DNA from: Thermoflexus sp.
Lineage (GTDB): Bacteria; Chloroflexota; Anaerolineae; Thermoflexales; Thermoflexaceae
Assembly: GCF_034432235.1 (NCBI RefSeq)
Contig: NZ_DAOUCJ010000108.1
Location: 1-26,624, forward strand
Length of the DNA stretch: 26,624 nucleotides
Direction of reading: 5' to 3'
Both the position numbers and the translations under genes were made by a program. Each line of letters starts with the position of its first letter. The first letter of the stretch is position 1. Below are positions 1 to 7,312 of this stretch, in pieces. The notes beneath the pieces are model-generated. The model was given only the letters and a program-made list of their open reading frames with translations. It made no database searches and was not told where the DNA came from.

Positions 1-836
1 CGCTCCGGGCGGAGGGCGAGATAGGCCTCCCGCCCAGCGGATATCCTGGCATCCGGGCTGATCCGCAGGGCTCGCTCCTTCCAACGGAAGATCCCATCGG
101 CTTCCATCCAGCCGGGAAGGAGGTTCATCGTCCCCACGAACATGGCCACAAACGGGGTGCGTGGCGAGTTATAGATCTCAACAGGGGTTCCCACCTGCTC
201 GATCCGCCCCATATTCATCACCACCACCCGATCGGAGAGGGCCAGCGCCTCCTCCTGATCGTGGGTCACATAAAGCGTCGTGATCCCCAAAGTCTTCTGG
301 ATCCTGCGGATCTCCCCACGCAGCTCCTCCCGGATCTTGGCGTCCAGGGCGGAGAGAGGCTCGTCCAGCAGGAGGACCTTCGGGCGCATGGCCAGGGCCC
401 GCGCCAGGGCAACGCGCTGCCGTTGACCCCCTGAAAGCTGATATGGATAACGATCCTCCATACCCTCCAGATGGACCAGGGCCACCATCTCCTGAACCAC
501 TCGGTCTTGCTCCTCCCGCGGCCGGCCCCGGATCATCAGAGGGAAAGCAATGTTCTCCGCAACGGTCATATGAGGGAAGAGAGCATAGGTCTGAAACACC
601 ATCCCGATCCCACGGCGCTCAGGAGGCACATCGTTCAGCACCCGATCGTCCACCAGGATGCGACCCGCGTCGGGGCGCTCGAAACCGGCGATGCAGCGCA
701 AGACCGTGGTTTTGCCACACCCGGAGGGGCCAAGCAGAGAGACCAGCTCCCCCTCGGCCACTTCCAGGCTGAAATCCTGCACAGCCACCACCCGACCGAA
801 CCGTTTGGTCAATCCCTCGACCACCACGCGCGCCAT
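1..836 (-). CDS. ABC importer ATP-binding protein (MalK/PotA/FbpC type), C-terminus cut by window edge
   Basis: ATPase subunit that powers a solute importer at the cytoplasmic face of the membrane. Reading leftward from ATG at 836 gives about 278 codons without a stop, so the C-terminus lies outside the window. Visible motifs are Walker A GPSGCGKTT (residues 36-44), Q-loop VFQTYALFPHMT, signature LSGGQRQRVALARAL, Walker B VLLLDEPLSALD and the switch histidine in YVTHDQEEAL. After these comes EIYNSPRTPFVAMFVGTMN, the usual entry to a TOBE-type regulatory domain as in MalK, PotA and FbpC. The start lies 5 nt beyond the stop of the BtpA-family gene, so the two are co-transcribed. The substrate cannot be told from the ATPase alone. 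The DeoR and BtpA neighbours suggest a sugar or sugar derivative, with permease and binding-protein genes probably further left. Confidence 0.93.
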   Translation of the reverse strand, partial: MARVVVEGLTKRFGRVVAVQDFSLEVAEGELVSLLGPSGCGKTTVLRCIAGFERPDAGRILVDDRVLNDVPPERRGIGMVFQTYALFPHMTVAENIAFPLMIRGRPREEQDRVVQEMVALVHLEGMEDRYPYQLSGGQRQRVALARALAMRPKVLLLDEPLSALDAKIREELRGEIRRIQKTLGITTLYVTHDQEEALALSDRVVVMNMGRIEQVGTPVEIYNSPRTPFVAMFVGTMNLLPGWMEADGIFRWKERALRISPDARISAGREAYLALRPE

Positions 837-841
837 GCTCC

Positions 842-1651
842 CTATTCCCCCCGCAGCTGGCGCACGATCTCCATGAACGACCGCACCCGTTCCGGATCCA
901 CCGGGTTCCAGGTGATGCCATCGACCTTCAGGCTGGAACCCACAATCACCCCGTCCGCATAAGGCAGCAGATCCGCGATGTTGTCATGGCGGGCACCCGT
1001 GTTGATGAACACCGGGATCGATCCCACTGCCTCCTTCACCGCCCGCAAATCCTCCGCCCGGACCGGCACGCTGGTCATGGGCCCTGAAACACAGATGGCA
1101 TCGGGAAGACTGGAAAAGGCCACGGAGCGAGCCACCTCGGCCAAGGGCCGGCTCCCCATCGGGGCGGCGAACTCGGCGTTGATGTTGAAAAGCAGCCGCA
1201 CTCCCTCCGCGCCGATCGCCCGACGGTAACGCAGGACTTCCCCCGCCGAGGGGCTCCAGAATCCCATATCGCTGGCGTAAACGCCCGTGAAGACCTCCCG
1301 CACGAATCGGGCGCCTGTGGCGTGCGCAACCGCCAGAGCGGCGAAGGGATCCCACAGGATATCAATCCCAAAGGGCACCTGGATCTCATCACGCAATCGC
1401 CCTACCACGGCCGCCATCGCCGCCACCGTCGCCGGATCTGCTCGCAGGGTATAGGGACGATCGCTCTCATTGCAGAACATCACCGCGTCGATCCCGCCCG
1501 CTTGAAGGGCGCGCAAATCGCGCCGGGCCCATTCCAGGATCCCTTCCATCCCTTTCTCCGCATCGTAGAGCGGAGCCCCGGGCAGGGCCGGCAGATGCAC
1601 CATCCCGATCACCGGCTTGGAGACCCCGAAGACCTCCTGCAACCAGGACAT
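842..1651 (-). CDS. BtpA/SgcQ family TIM-barrel protein
   Basis: A 269-residue protein of the BtpA family, whose members include cyanobacterial BtpA (photosystem I accumulation) and enterobacterial SgcQ in a sugar PTS operon. The family fold is a TIM barrel and its biochemical role is largely unresolved. Visible family features are VIGMVHLPALPGAP near the N-terminus, the VMFCNESDRPY segment, GIDILWDPFAALAVA, FVREVFTGVYASDMG and the C-terminal phosphate-loop-like VIVGSSLKVDG. The frame is open to 1690, but I chose ATG at 1651 because AGGAG precedes it by 8 nt and the upstream extension looks random. It sits between a DeoR regulator and an ABC ATPase in one transcription unit. With a DeoR regulator and no photosystem, a sugar-related role like that of SgcQ is more likely than photosystem assembly. 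Confidence 0.9.
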   Translation of the reverse strand: MSWLQEVFGVSKPVIGMVHLPALPGAPLYDAEKGMEGILEWARRDLRALQAGGIDAVMFCNESDRPYTLRADPATVAAMAAVVGRLRDEIQVPFGIDILWDPFAALAVAHATGARFVREVFTGVYASDMGFWSPSAGEVLRYRRAIGAEGVRLLFNINAEFAAPMGSRPLAEVARSVAFSSLPDAICVSGPMTSVPVRAEDLRAVKEAVGSIPVFINTGARHDNIADLLPYADGVIVGSSLKVDGITWNPVDPERVRSFMEIVRQLRGE

Positions 1652-1696
1652 CGAGCCGCTCCTGCCTGAGGGTTTTCGCCTGCTGCCCATAGGGAC

Positions 1697-2509
1697 TCAG
1701 GCGCGATGGGCCGCGCGGCTCCGCCGGCCAGCCGCGCGATCCTCCGTGACCGGCACCACCCGCACCTCCACGCCCAGCTCTCGCAACCGGTCGACGATCT
1801 GTGGATCCGCCCCCGCATCGGTGATCACCCGGTGCACCCGCTGGACCGAACAGATGGCGGTGAAGGAGATGTGGCCCAGCTTGGTATGATCGGCGAGGAC
1901 GACGATCTCGCGGGAGCGCTCCAGAAAGACCTTCTTCACTTCCACATCATCCAAGCTGAAATCCGTGCACCCGGCTTCGGGGTCCAGACCGGCCACCCCC
2001 ATGAAGAAACGGTCATAGTAAAACTGGGCGGCCATTCGCAATGCGAGGGGGCCCACGATCGAAAGCTCCTTCTTGCGCAGCTGGCCGCCCAGGAGAAACA
2101 CCGAAATCTCCGTGTTGGCCAACAACTGCGCGATGGGAACGGAGGCCGTGAAGACCGTGAGGTTCCGACGGGGGCGAAGGAGACGGGCCAGCTCGAACGT
2201 CGTGGAACCCACATCCAGAGCGATCACATCCCCTTCCCGAATGAACTCCAGGGCCGCGCGAGCGATGGCCCGCTTCTCCGGCAGCTGAACCCGAGCCCGT
2301 GTTAGATAAGGGATCTCATGACCGATCCCCGGCGTGCCCAGCGATGCGCCACCCCGGGTGCGGACAATCAACCCTTCCTCCGCCATGGCCTGGAGATCCC
2401 GACGGATCGTCGGCAGAGAAACCCCCGTCAGCCGGGCCAGCTCCTCCGCCGTGGCGAAGGACCGCTCGCTCAGGATCTGGAGGATCTGCTCTCGTCGAGC
2501 CGCCTGCAT
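1697..2509 (-). CDS. DeoR-family transcriptional regulator
   Basis: A 270-residue repressor-type regulator. Residues 20-39 form the DeoR helix-turn-helix (TAEELARLTGVSLPTIRRDL), followed by the family-typical basic RTRGGA turn. The C-terminal DeoRC sensor domain, which binds a phosphorylated sugar in this family, shows the DVGSTT and FLLGGQLRKKELSIVGP segments and VLADHTKLGH. A GTG at 2515 is in frame, but GGAGG overlaps it and stands 5 nt before ATG 2509, so ATG 2509 is the start. It is first in its operon, followed by the BtpA-family gene and the ABC ATPase. Its promoter is embedded in AT-rich dyads, which suggests autoregulation and control of the downstream genes. The natural effector is unknown. 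Confidence 0.93.
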   Translation of the reverse strand: MQAARREQILQILSERSFATAEELARLTGVSLPTIRRDLQAMAEEGLIVRTRGGASLGTPGIGHEIPYLTRARVQLPEKRAIARAALEFIREGDVIALDVGSTTFELARLLRPRRNLTVFTASVPIAQLLANTEISVFLLGGQLRKKELSIVGPLALRMAAQFYYDRFFMGVAGLDPEAGCTDFSLDDVEVKKVFLERSREIVVLADHTKLGHISFTAICSVQRVHRVITDAGADPQIVDRLRELGVEVRVVPVTEDRAAGRRSRAAHRA

Positions 2510-2526
2510 GAGCACCTCCGTTCCAT

Positions 2527-2555
2527 ATATTAATCGATAATGATCGAAATGTCAA
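2527..2555 (-). promoter_or_regulatory. Sigma70-type promoter of the DeoR operon
   Basis: On the minus strand TTGACA (2550-2555) is followed after exactly 17 bp by TAATAT (2527-2532). The predicted transcript start is near 2520, so the leader is only about 10 nt and the GGAGG of the DeoR gene comes almost at once. The match to a housekeeping promoter is close to perfect and the segment is strikingly AT-rich against a GC-rich background. Confidence 0.85.
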
Positions 2556-2576
2556 GTATCGATCAATATCAATCAG
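2530..2576. promoter_or_regulatory. Probable DeoR operator: inverted repeat around the promoter
   Basis: Two 17-bp arms, 2530-2546 and 2560-2576, are inverted copies matching at 13 of 17 positions (core CGATCA-ATATC-AT), separated by 13 bp that hold the -35 box. The left arm is itself part of a smaller perfect dyad, TCGAT-AATG-ATCGA (2534-2547). A repressor bound here would cover the -10 box, the spacer and the region upstream of -35, so autorepression by the adjacent DeoR protein is the natural reading. The assignment to DeoR is inferred from position. Confidence 0.7.
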
Positions 2577-2835
2577 CTCCGGTGTGGGGAGGAGCTGCTC
2601 CCCTTTGCCTTTCCCCATGGATCTGGGATCCAGGGCAGAGGATGGGTAGCTAAGCTAACGGGGCCCTCATAGTGGAGATCCCTCCCCACACCGTTCAAGA
2701 GGGGTGGGGACTCGGAGGCATGGGGGCTTTGGGACGGTAGAGCAGCGGCGAAATGCCCGTTGGATAGCGAGTTCCCCCGGGGAGCTCTGGGGGCTGAACG
2801 GGACGCCTTCGATCATCCGCTCCGCCTCTCCCCGA
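2577..2835. other. Intergenic region with a 13-bp inverted repeat and several hairpins
   Basis: No gene is supported between the DeoR promoter and the DUF5667 stop. A perfect 13-bp inverted repeat occurs at 2580-2592 and 2681-2693 (CGGTGTGGGGAGG and its complement). Inside it are GGGGAG-6 nt-CTCCCC (2586-2603) and TGGATC-TGG-GATCCA (2618-2632). CCCCAC (2684-2689) can also pair with GTGGGG (2703-2708). Some of this may end transcription from the sigma/DUF5667 unit, although no U-run is present. Confidence 0.5.
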
Positions 2836-3630
2836 TCACCGCCCGGGCCCTCGAGGAGGCCATTTAGGGGGTGGCCCAGGGGAAGGACGAGGGGGAACGG
2901 GGGAGGAGAGCACTTCCCGGGCCCGATTCGCTCGTTCCAGAGCGCGCTCCAGCGCCGGGCGGGCGGCCGGTGGGACCCGATCGCGCAGGGCCAGGAGGAT
3001 CGCCTGATGCCGCTCAATGGCCTGCAGGGCGCGCTGCCGGAGGACCGGATGATCTGGATGGCGCTCGGCCAGGAGGATCAGTCGAATCAGCAGACGGGCG
3101 GAGCGCTGAAGAACGGCCGGATGCACCGGGCGGCCCTGTCGCTGCAGCGTTTCCATCTCCTCCGAACGCCGCTCCAGCTGGCGCACCAGCAACGGGGCCG
3201 GATCTCCATGCCATTCCGCCCAGGTCAGCTCGAGGGATTCCTTCCACAGCTTGAGCCCGTAAAAGGGATCGCCCGGGAGGCTGGCTTCCGCCGCCTGCAC
3301 CCCCAGCGCTCCTCCCCCGAAAAGCAGAGCCAGGATCAGCCCGGCGGTCAGCAACGCGGAAACCCATCGACGCCCCTGAAGCCATCCCCAGCCGGAGGCC
3401 CGCGAAGGCCTTGACCGCGCGATCACGCGGGCTCGCCCCTGACGAACAGCCTGCGGACGCGGGGGCGGCACGGGGACCTCCCGCAGCCGGAGGGCAGCCT
3501 CCAGCAGCGGGCGAAGCTCTGCGGCATAGGCCGGATAACGGGCCACCACCTGCTCGAGGTCAGCGCCCGCGGCCATCTCATCCAGACACCGGGCCAGGAT
3601 CTCTTCAAAGGAAAGATCTTTCATAGACAT
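2836..3630 (-). CDS. DUF5667 domain membrane protein, probable anti-sigma partner
   Basis: A 264-residue protein. Residues 5-50 form an amphipathic N-terminal region (FEEILARCLDEM, then YPAYAAELRPLLEAALRLR) typical of small proteins paired with ECF sigma factors. A basic stretch leads into one membrane helix at about 90-110. The outer part begins SLPGDPFYGLKLWKESLEL, the hallmark of DUF5667, followed by long charged helices and a Pro-rich tail. The open frame reaches 3816, but ATG 3630 is preceded by GGAGG with 7 nt spacing; ATG 3624 is the alternative. The start overlaps the end of the sigma gene, so the two are translationally coupled. The N-terminus probably holds the sigma factor at the membrane. 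The role is inferred from architecture and neighbourhood. Confidence 0.85.
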   Translation of the reverse strand: MSMKDLSFEEILARCLDEMAAGADLEQVVARYPAYAAELRPLLEAALRLREVPVPPPRPQAVRQGRARVIARSRPSRASGWGWLQGRRWVSALLTAGLILALLFGGGALGVQAAEASLPGDPFYGLKLWKESLELTWAEWHGDPAPLLVRQLERRSEEMETLQRQGRPVHPAVLQRSARLLIRLILLAERHPDHPVLRQRALQAIERHQAILLALRDRVPPAARPALERALERANRAREVLSSPVPPRPSPGPPPKWPPRGPGR

Positions 3631-4211
3631 CCCATCTCCTCCATCCGCCGTCGCAGGGCGGCCAGCGCCCGGTGCTGCAGCGCTTTGATGGCATTGGGCA
3701 GTTTCCCCATCAACCGGGCCGTCTCCTCTACAGAGCGCCCCTCCAGAAAACGGTGAAACAGCACGTCCTGCTGATCGGGCGTTAACCTCTGCATGGCTCG
3801 CCGGATGCAATCCCACTGGGCCTGCGCTTCGATCTGCTCGATATCCTCCTCCCCACCCGGGGCGCGCTCCGGATCCTCCAGCGGCGTCGCTACGGTGCGC
3901 GGCTGCGCCCGGTAGTAATCCGTCAACAGGTTTCGGGCGATGGTATACAGCCAGGCCAGAAACGGACGCCCCCGCGCCCGATATCGGGGCAGATGCTCCA
4001 GCATCCGCACGAAAACTTCCGCCGTCAGATCTTCGGCAAGCTCCTGGTCCTCCAGCCGGATCCGAAAGTAGCGATAGATGGGGAGATAATAGCGATCATA
4101 GAGCCACCCCACCGCCTCGGGATCGCCCCCCTGCGCCCGACGGATCATCTCCGGTTCAACAGCGGCTTCCTCCAGATGAACCGAACGCGCCTGAACAGGA
4201 GCCATTTTCAT
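3621..4211 (-). CDS. ECF-type RNA polymerase sigma factor
   Basis: A 196-residue sigma70-family factor of extracytoplasmic-function type that recruits RNA polymerase to a dedicated promoter set. Region 2 is clear from the YDRYYLPIYRYFRIRL and AEDLTAEVFVRMLEHL segments through FLAWLYTIARNLLTDYYR, which includes the -10-contacting helix. Region 4 is LTPDQQDVLFHRFLEG followed by the helix-turn-helix SVEETARLMGKLPNAIKALQ. Region 3 is absent, as expected for ECF factors. ATG 4211 is preceded by AAAGGA at suitable spacing; ATG 4205 is an in-frame alternative. The stop overlaps the DUF5667 gene. The signal it responds to is unknown. Confidence 0.93.
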   Translation of the reverse strand: MKMAPVQARSVHLEEAAVEPEMIRRAQGGDPEAVGWLYDRYYLPIYRYFRIRLEDQELAEDLTAEVFVRMLEHLPRYRARGRPFLAWLYTIARNLLTDYYRAQPRTVATPLEDPERAPGGEEDIEQIEAQAQWDCIRRAMQRLTPDQQDVLFHRFLEGRSVEETARLMGKLPNAIKALQHRALAALRRRMEEMGCL

Positions 4212-4214
4212 TGA

Positions 4215-4542
4215 AATCCTTTCCTACTGCATTTAACGGATATCCGGCTCGAACGTTACGAATCGGATTCGGATACGGAACATCTGGAGACCCGGAGTTC
4301 GCCTTCGGCAGACTCCCTCCGGTTCCTCACCCTCCTTAGGAAACCCCCGGGGAGGGCTGGTGGGTTTGGCTCTTTGACTGTAGACTCTATGAGGGAAAAA
4401 GAAAAATCCCTAAGGGTGAGCCAAGGGTGAGCCGGGCGAGGCGATCCTCCACCCACGAGCCTCAGATCCTGGGGGGAGGCATCCGTCCTGAGCGCACGGA
4501 TCCCGCAGCTCCCTATCCCCGAACATCCGAGAGGAGGCTCCC
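4215..4542. other. Divergent intergenic region between sigma factor and ferritin
   Basis: About 330 bp without a supported gene. Near the sigma start are a perfect 10-bp palindrome CGGATATCCG (4237-4246) and a 6-1-6 dyad CGAATC-G-GATTCG (4259-4271), possible regulator sites for the minus-strand unit. An 11-bp tandem duplication AAGGGTGAGCC lies at 4412-4433. For the plus strand, TTGGCT (4366-4371), a 16-bp gap and TATGAG (4388-4393) form a weak promoter candidate. None of these is decisive. Confidence 0.4.
4412..4433. repeat. 11-bp tandem duplication
   Basis: AAGGGTGAGCC occurs twice head to tail with no mismatch, upstream of the ferritin gene. It is probably a small replication-slippage duplication. 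A role as paired binding sites, spaced about one helical turn, cannot be excluded. Confidence 0.6.
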
Positions 4543-5040
4543 ATGGCGATGAACCAGGCGCTCCGCGAGGCCATGAACGACCAGATCCGCCACGAGCTCT
4601 ATTCCGCCTATCTCTATCTCTCCATGGCCGCCTACTTCGAAGCGCTGAACCTGCCCGGGTTCGCCCACTGGATGCGGGTGCAGGCCCGCGAGGAAGTGGG
4701 CCATGCGATGAAGTTCTTCGACCACCTCTGCGATCGAGGGGAGCGCGTCATCCTGCAGGCGATCGAACAGCCTCCCGTGGATTTCTCCTCTCCTCAGGAA
4801 GCCTTCGCCCAGGCTCTCCAGCATGAGCGCCGGGTCACCGGCCTCATCCGGAACCTCTACCAGATCGCCGTCCGCGAGAACGATCCTTCCAGCCTGCCCC
4901 TGCTCCACTGGTTCCTGGAAGAACAGATCGAGGAGGAGAAAAGCGTGGAGCAGATCCTGGAGGCGCTCCGGCGCATTGGGGAGGATGGGACAGGACTGGT
5001 GATGATGGACCGGGAGCTGGCGCGGCGGGAGGCCGAATGA
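4543..5040 (+). CDS. ftnA: Ferritin (bacterial non-haem iron storage)
   Basis: A 165-residue ferritin of normal length that oxidises Fe(II) and stores it as a mineral core in a 24-subunit cytoplasmic shell. All ferroxidase-centre residues are visible: Glu18 (RHELYSAYLYLS), Glu51 and His54 (REEVGHAMKFF), Glu95 (QHERRV) and Gln128 (LEEQIEEEK), with further acids at 130-132 where bacterial ferritins have a third iron site. There is no haem-binding Met as in bacterioferritin and no Dps signature. ATG 4543 follows GAGAGGAGG with 5 nt spacing. It lies 40 nt before the sugar dehydrogenase gene on the same strand, so they may share a transcript, though a functional link is not obvious. Confidence 0.96.
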   Translation: MAMNQALREAMNDQIRHELYSAYLYLSMAAYFEALNLPGFAHWMRVQAREEVGHAMKFFDHLCDRGERVILQAIEQPPVDFSSPQEAFAQALQHERRVTGLIRNLYQIAVRENDPSSLPLLHWFLEEQIEEEKSVEQILEALRRIGEDGTGLVMMDRELARREAE

Positions 5041-5080
5041 ACCGGCACGATCCTCCGGAGGATCTCTAAGGGCTAAGGCC

Positions 5081-6340
5081 ATGCGGAAACCCCTTTTCTT
5101 CATCGGGACGCTCTTCTGCCTCGCTTTCCTGGGGGCATGCCGTCGGGGTCCGGCTTCCCCCTCGCCAGCGATCACCCCCTCATCCCTCCCTTCCACCCTG
5201 CGCTTCACCCCGCCGCCTGCGCCCTCGCCGTCTCCTACCCCAACGGCGGCGCTCGTCCCGCCTTCCCCCACTCCGTCGGCCTCCCCGCCCTCCTCCACCC
5301 CTTCCGGATCCTTCCCGCTTCGGGTGGAGGTGGTGGCCACCGGGCTGGAGGTGCCATGGGCGCTGGCCTTCGCGCCCGACGGCCGGATCTTCGTCACGGA
5401 ACGCCCCGGGCGGATCCGGGTCATCGAAAACGGCCAGCTCCGCCCGGAGCCGGTGGCCGTCCTCCCCGTGGCGGCGACCGGCGAGGGGGGATTGATGGGC
5501 CTGGCCCTGGATCCGAACTTCGCTCAGAACGGCTATCTCTACGTCATGTATACCTACCGGGCCGAGGGCGCGCTGCGCAACCGGATCTCCCGGCTCACCC
5601 TGCGGGGAAACACAGCGGGGGAGGAAACGATCCTGATCGATGGGATCCCGGGCGCGGGCATTCACGATGGCGGACGGCTGGCCTTCGGCCCGGATGGCAA
5701 GCTCTATGCCACCACCGGCGACGCGGCCCAGCGGGAGCTGGCCCAGCGGCTGGACAGCCTGGCCGGGAAGATCCTCCGTCTGAATCCGGACGGATCGATC
5801 CCCGCCGACAACCCGTTCCCGGGCTCCTACGTGTATTCCTACGGCCACCGCAACCCCCAGGGCTTAGCCTGGCATCCCACCACCGGCCAGCTCTACAGCA
5901 CCGAGCATGGACCCTCCGGCGAGATGGGGTTATGCTGTCTGGACGAGCTGAATCTCATCCGTCCGGGGGGCAATTACGGATGGCCCCGGGTGACGGATGC
6001 GCCGGGGGATCCCCGTTTCGTGGATCCCATCCTTCATAGCGGGCAGGACACCTGGGCGCCGGCGGGCATGGCGTTCGTCACCGGCGAGCGGCTCGCGCCG
6101 TGGAAAGGCCATCTGTTCTTTGGAGCCCTGCGCGGACAACACCTGCACCACGTGGTGCTGAGCCCGGATGGGAAGGCCGTGATTTTCCATGAGGAGCTCT
6201 TCCGCGGGGAATTCGGACGGATCCGGGATGTGGTGATGGGCCCGGACGGCGCCCTCTACTTCACCACCAGCAACCGGGATGGCCGGGGACGGCCCATGCC
6301 CGGCGATGATCGGATCCTGCGGATCGTGCCAGGGCCTTAG
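5081..6340 (+). CDS. PQQ-dependent sugar dehydrogenase family lipoprotein (soluble GdhB/Yli type)
   Basis: A 419-residue secreted lipoprotein. The first 20 residues are a lipoprotein signal with lipobox LGAC, so Cys20 is the predicted lipid anchor. Residues 21-78 are a Pro/Ser/Thr-rich tether. The rest is the six-bladed beta-propeller of the GSDH family, starting GLEVPWALAFAPDGRIFVTE. Family signatures include GEGGLMGLALDPNF, GIHDGGRLAFGPDGKLY (with the conserved His), AGKILRLNPDGSIPADNPF, SYGHRNPQGLAWHP, STEHGPSG and GGNYGWP. Such enzymes use PQQ and calcium to oxidise aldoses outside the membrane, but many homologues have no proven cofactor or substrate. No PQQ biosynthesis gene is present here. 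A 9-bp hairpin follows the stop. Confidence 0.9.
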   Translation: MRKPLFFIGTLFCLAFLGACRRGPASPSPAITPSSLPSTLRFTPPPAPSPSPTPTAALVPPSPTPSASPPSSTPSGSFPLRVEVVATGLEVPWALAFAPDGRIFVTERPGRIRVIENGQLRPEPVAVLPVAATGEGGLMGLALDPNFAQNGYLYVMYTYRAEGALRNRISRLTLRGNTAGEETILIDGIPGAGIHDGGRLAFGPDGKLYATTGDAAQRELAQRLDSLAGKILRLNPDGSIPADNPFPGSYVYSYGHRNPQGLAWHPTTGQLYSTEHGPSGEMGLCCLDELNLIRPGGNYGWPRVTDAPGDPRFVDPILHSGQDTWAPAGMAFVTGERLAPWKGHLFFGALRGQHLHHVVLSPDGKAVIFHEELFRGEFGRIRDVVMGPDGALYFTTSNRDGRGRPMPGDDRILRIVPGP

Positions 6341-6349
6341 TTACCCGCA

Positions 6350-6371
6350 GGGCAACTGCAAACAGTTGCCC
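6350..6371. terminator. Hairpin between convergent genes, possible bidirectional terminator
   Basis: A perfect 9-bp stem, GGGCAACTG-CAAA-CAGTTGCCC, lies 9 nt after the sugar dehydrogenase stop and 48 nt after the end of the convergent GTPase gene. There is no U-run on either side, so efficiency as an intrinsic terminator is uncertain. Position and symmetry still favour that role. Confidence 0.6.
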
Positions 6372-6419
6372 TACTTCCACTGTTGTAGTATGAGTAGCGT
6401 TCCCATCACCGGGGATGGG

Positions 6420-7301
6420 TTAACCTGGCTCCGCTGGCGAGGCCCCTTTCAAGGCAGCGGCCGCCAGGGCCTGAAAGAATTCCAGGACCCCCACACCGGT
6501 CACGCAGGAGGTCTCAAAATACGGCGTGCCCCATGCCCGGGCGAGGGATTCCGCTTCCCAGCGGGAGATCTCCCGGGGCAGATCCGCTTTGTTGCCCACC
6601 AGGAGAACGGGGATGGACCCGAGGTGGCTCCGGAGCTCCTGCCACCATCTTAGAAGCTGGTAAAAGGAGAGGCGGTTGCTCAGATCGAAAACCAGGGCCC
6701 CGGCCGCGGCACCCCGATAAAAAAGATCCCGGAGGGCGGCAAAACGCCGCTGCCCCCCGACATCCCACACCACCAGGCGCACGGCCATCCCCTCGACCTC
6801 CACCGGGCAGATATGGATGTCCACCCCGATGGTCATATGACGGCGGGGGTCGAAGGCTCGCTGCAGATAAAAGGCCGCCAGGGAAGTCTTGCCGACGGTC
6901 GCCTCCCCGACGAGCAAGACCTTCCGCACGGCGATCGTCGGCCTCTGCTCCCCTGATGGAAAGGGGAGCATCGCCTCCAGATCCGATGCCGGGGAAACCG
7001 CTGGGAGGATCCAATCCCAGGGCCCTGCGGGGGCCCTGCGGGGGGCGGAAACCTGGGCGCTCAGCTGGATCAGGAGGGGGCGCGGCTCTGTCCGCTTCCA
7101 GCTCTCCAGCCATCCCTCCGGAACGCCCTCCACAGCGACCAGGACGGCGTCCGGAGGCTCCTCCTGAATCGGCTGGGCGAGGGCCTCGCTCGGGGAAAGA
7201 GCCAGGATCTCCCAGCGCGACGCGGCGGACTCCAGGAACCCCGCGTAGCGGGCCAGGTCCGCTGTCTCGATCACCAGAAGGATCCGCCGACGGGGAGCCA
7301 T
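6420..7301 (-). CDS. Ras/Rab/MglA-like small GTPase with N-terminal receiver-like domain
   Basis: A 293-residue two-domain protein. Residues 126-285 form a Ras-like GTPase with all five G-boxes: G1 GEATVGKTS (132-140), switch Thr157 (MTIGVDI), G3 DVGGQ (180-184), G4 NKAD (237-240) and G5 ETS (263-265). DVGGQ follows the Arf-like WDxGGQ pattern, whereas the spacing resembles Rab. Residues 1-112 resemble a CheY-like receiver (RILLVIE, PDAVLVAV, PLLIQLSA, DWILPAVSP), but the phosphoacceptor Asp position is not acidic, so this is probably a pseudo-receiver. ATG 7301 follows GAGG and starts 11 nt after the 88-residue gene. Two roadblock proteins precede it; in MglA/MglB and Rag/Ragulator systems such proteins bind or regulate the GTPase. 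The cellular process is unknown. Confidence 0.9.
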   Translation of the reverse strand: MAPRRRILLVIETADLARYAGFLESAASRWEILALSPSEALAQPIQEEPPDAVLVAVEGVPEGWLESWKRTEPRPLLIQLSAQVSAPRRAPAGPWDWILPAVSPASDLEAMLPFPSGEQRPTIAVRKVLLVGEATVGKTSLAAFYLQRAFDPRRHMTIGVDIHICPVEVEGMAVRLVVWDVGGQRRFAALRDLFYRGAAAGALVFDLSNRLSFYQLLRWWQELRSHLGSIPVLLVGNKADLPREISRWEAESLARAWGTPYFETSCVTGVGVLEFFQALAAAALKGASPAEPG

Positions 7302-7312
7302 TATCCCCTACC

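Noticed and set aside
4412..4433. Start of a CRISPR-like or iteron array
   Set aside because: Only two copies of an 11-bp unit with no spacer and no further copies nearby.
4513..5424. 303-codon minus-strand open frame
   Set aside because: Antisense to ferritin and the start of the sugar dehydrogenase; low-complexity Gly/Glu content and no motif.
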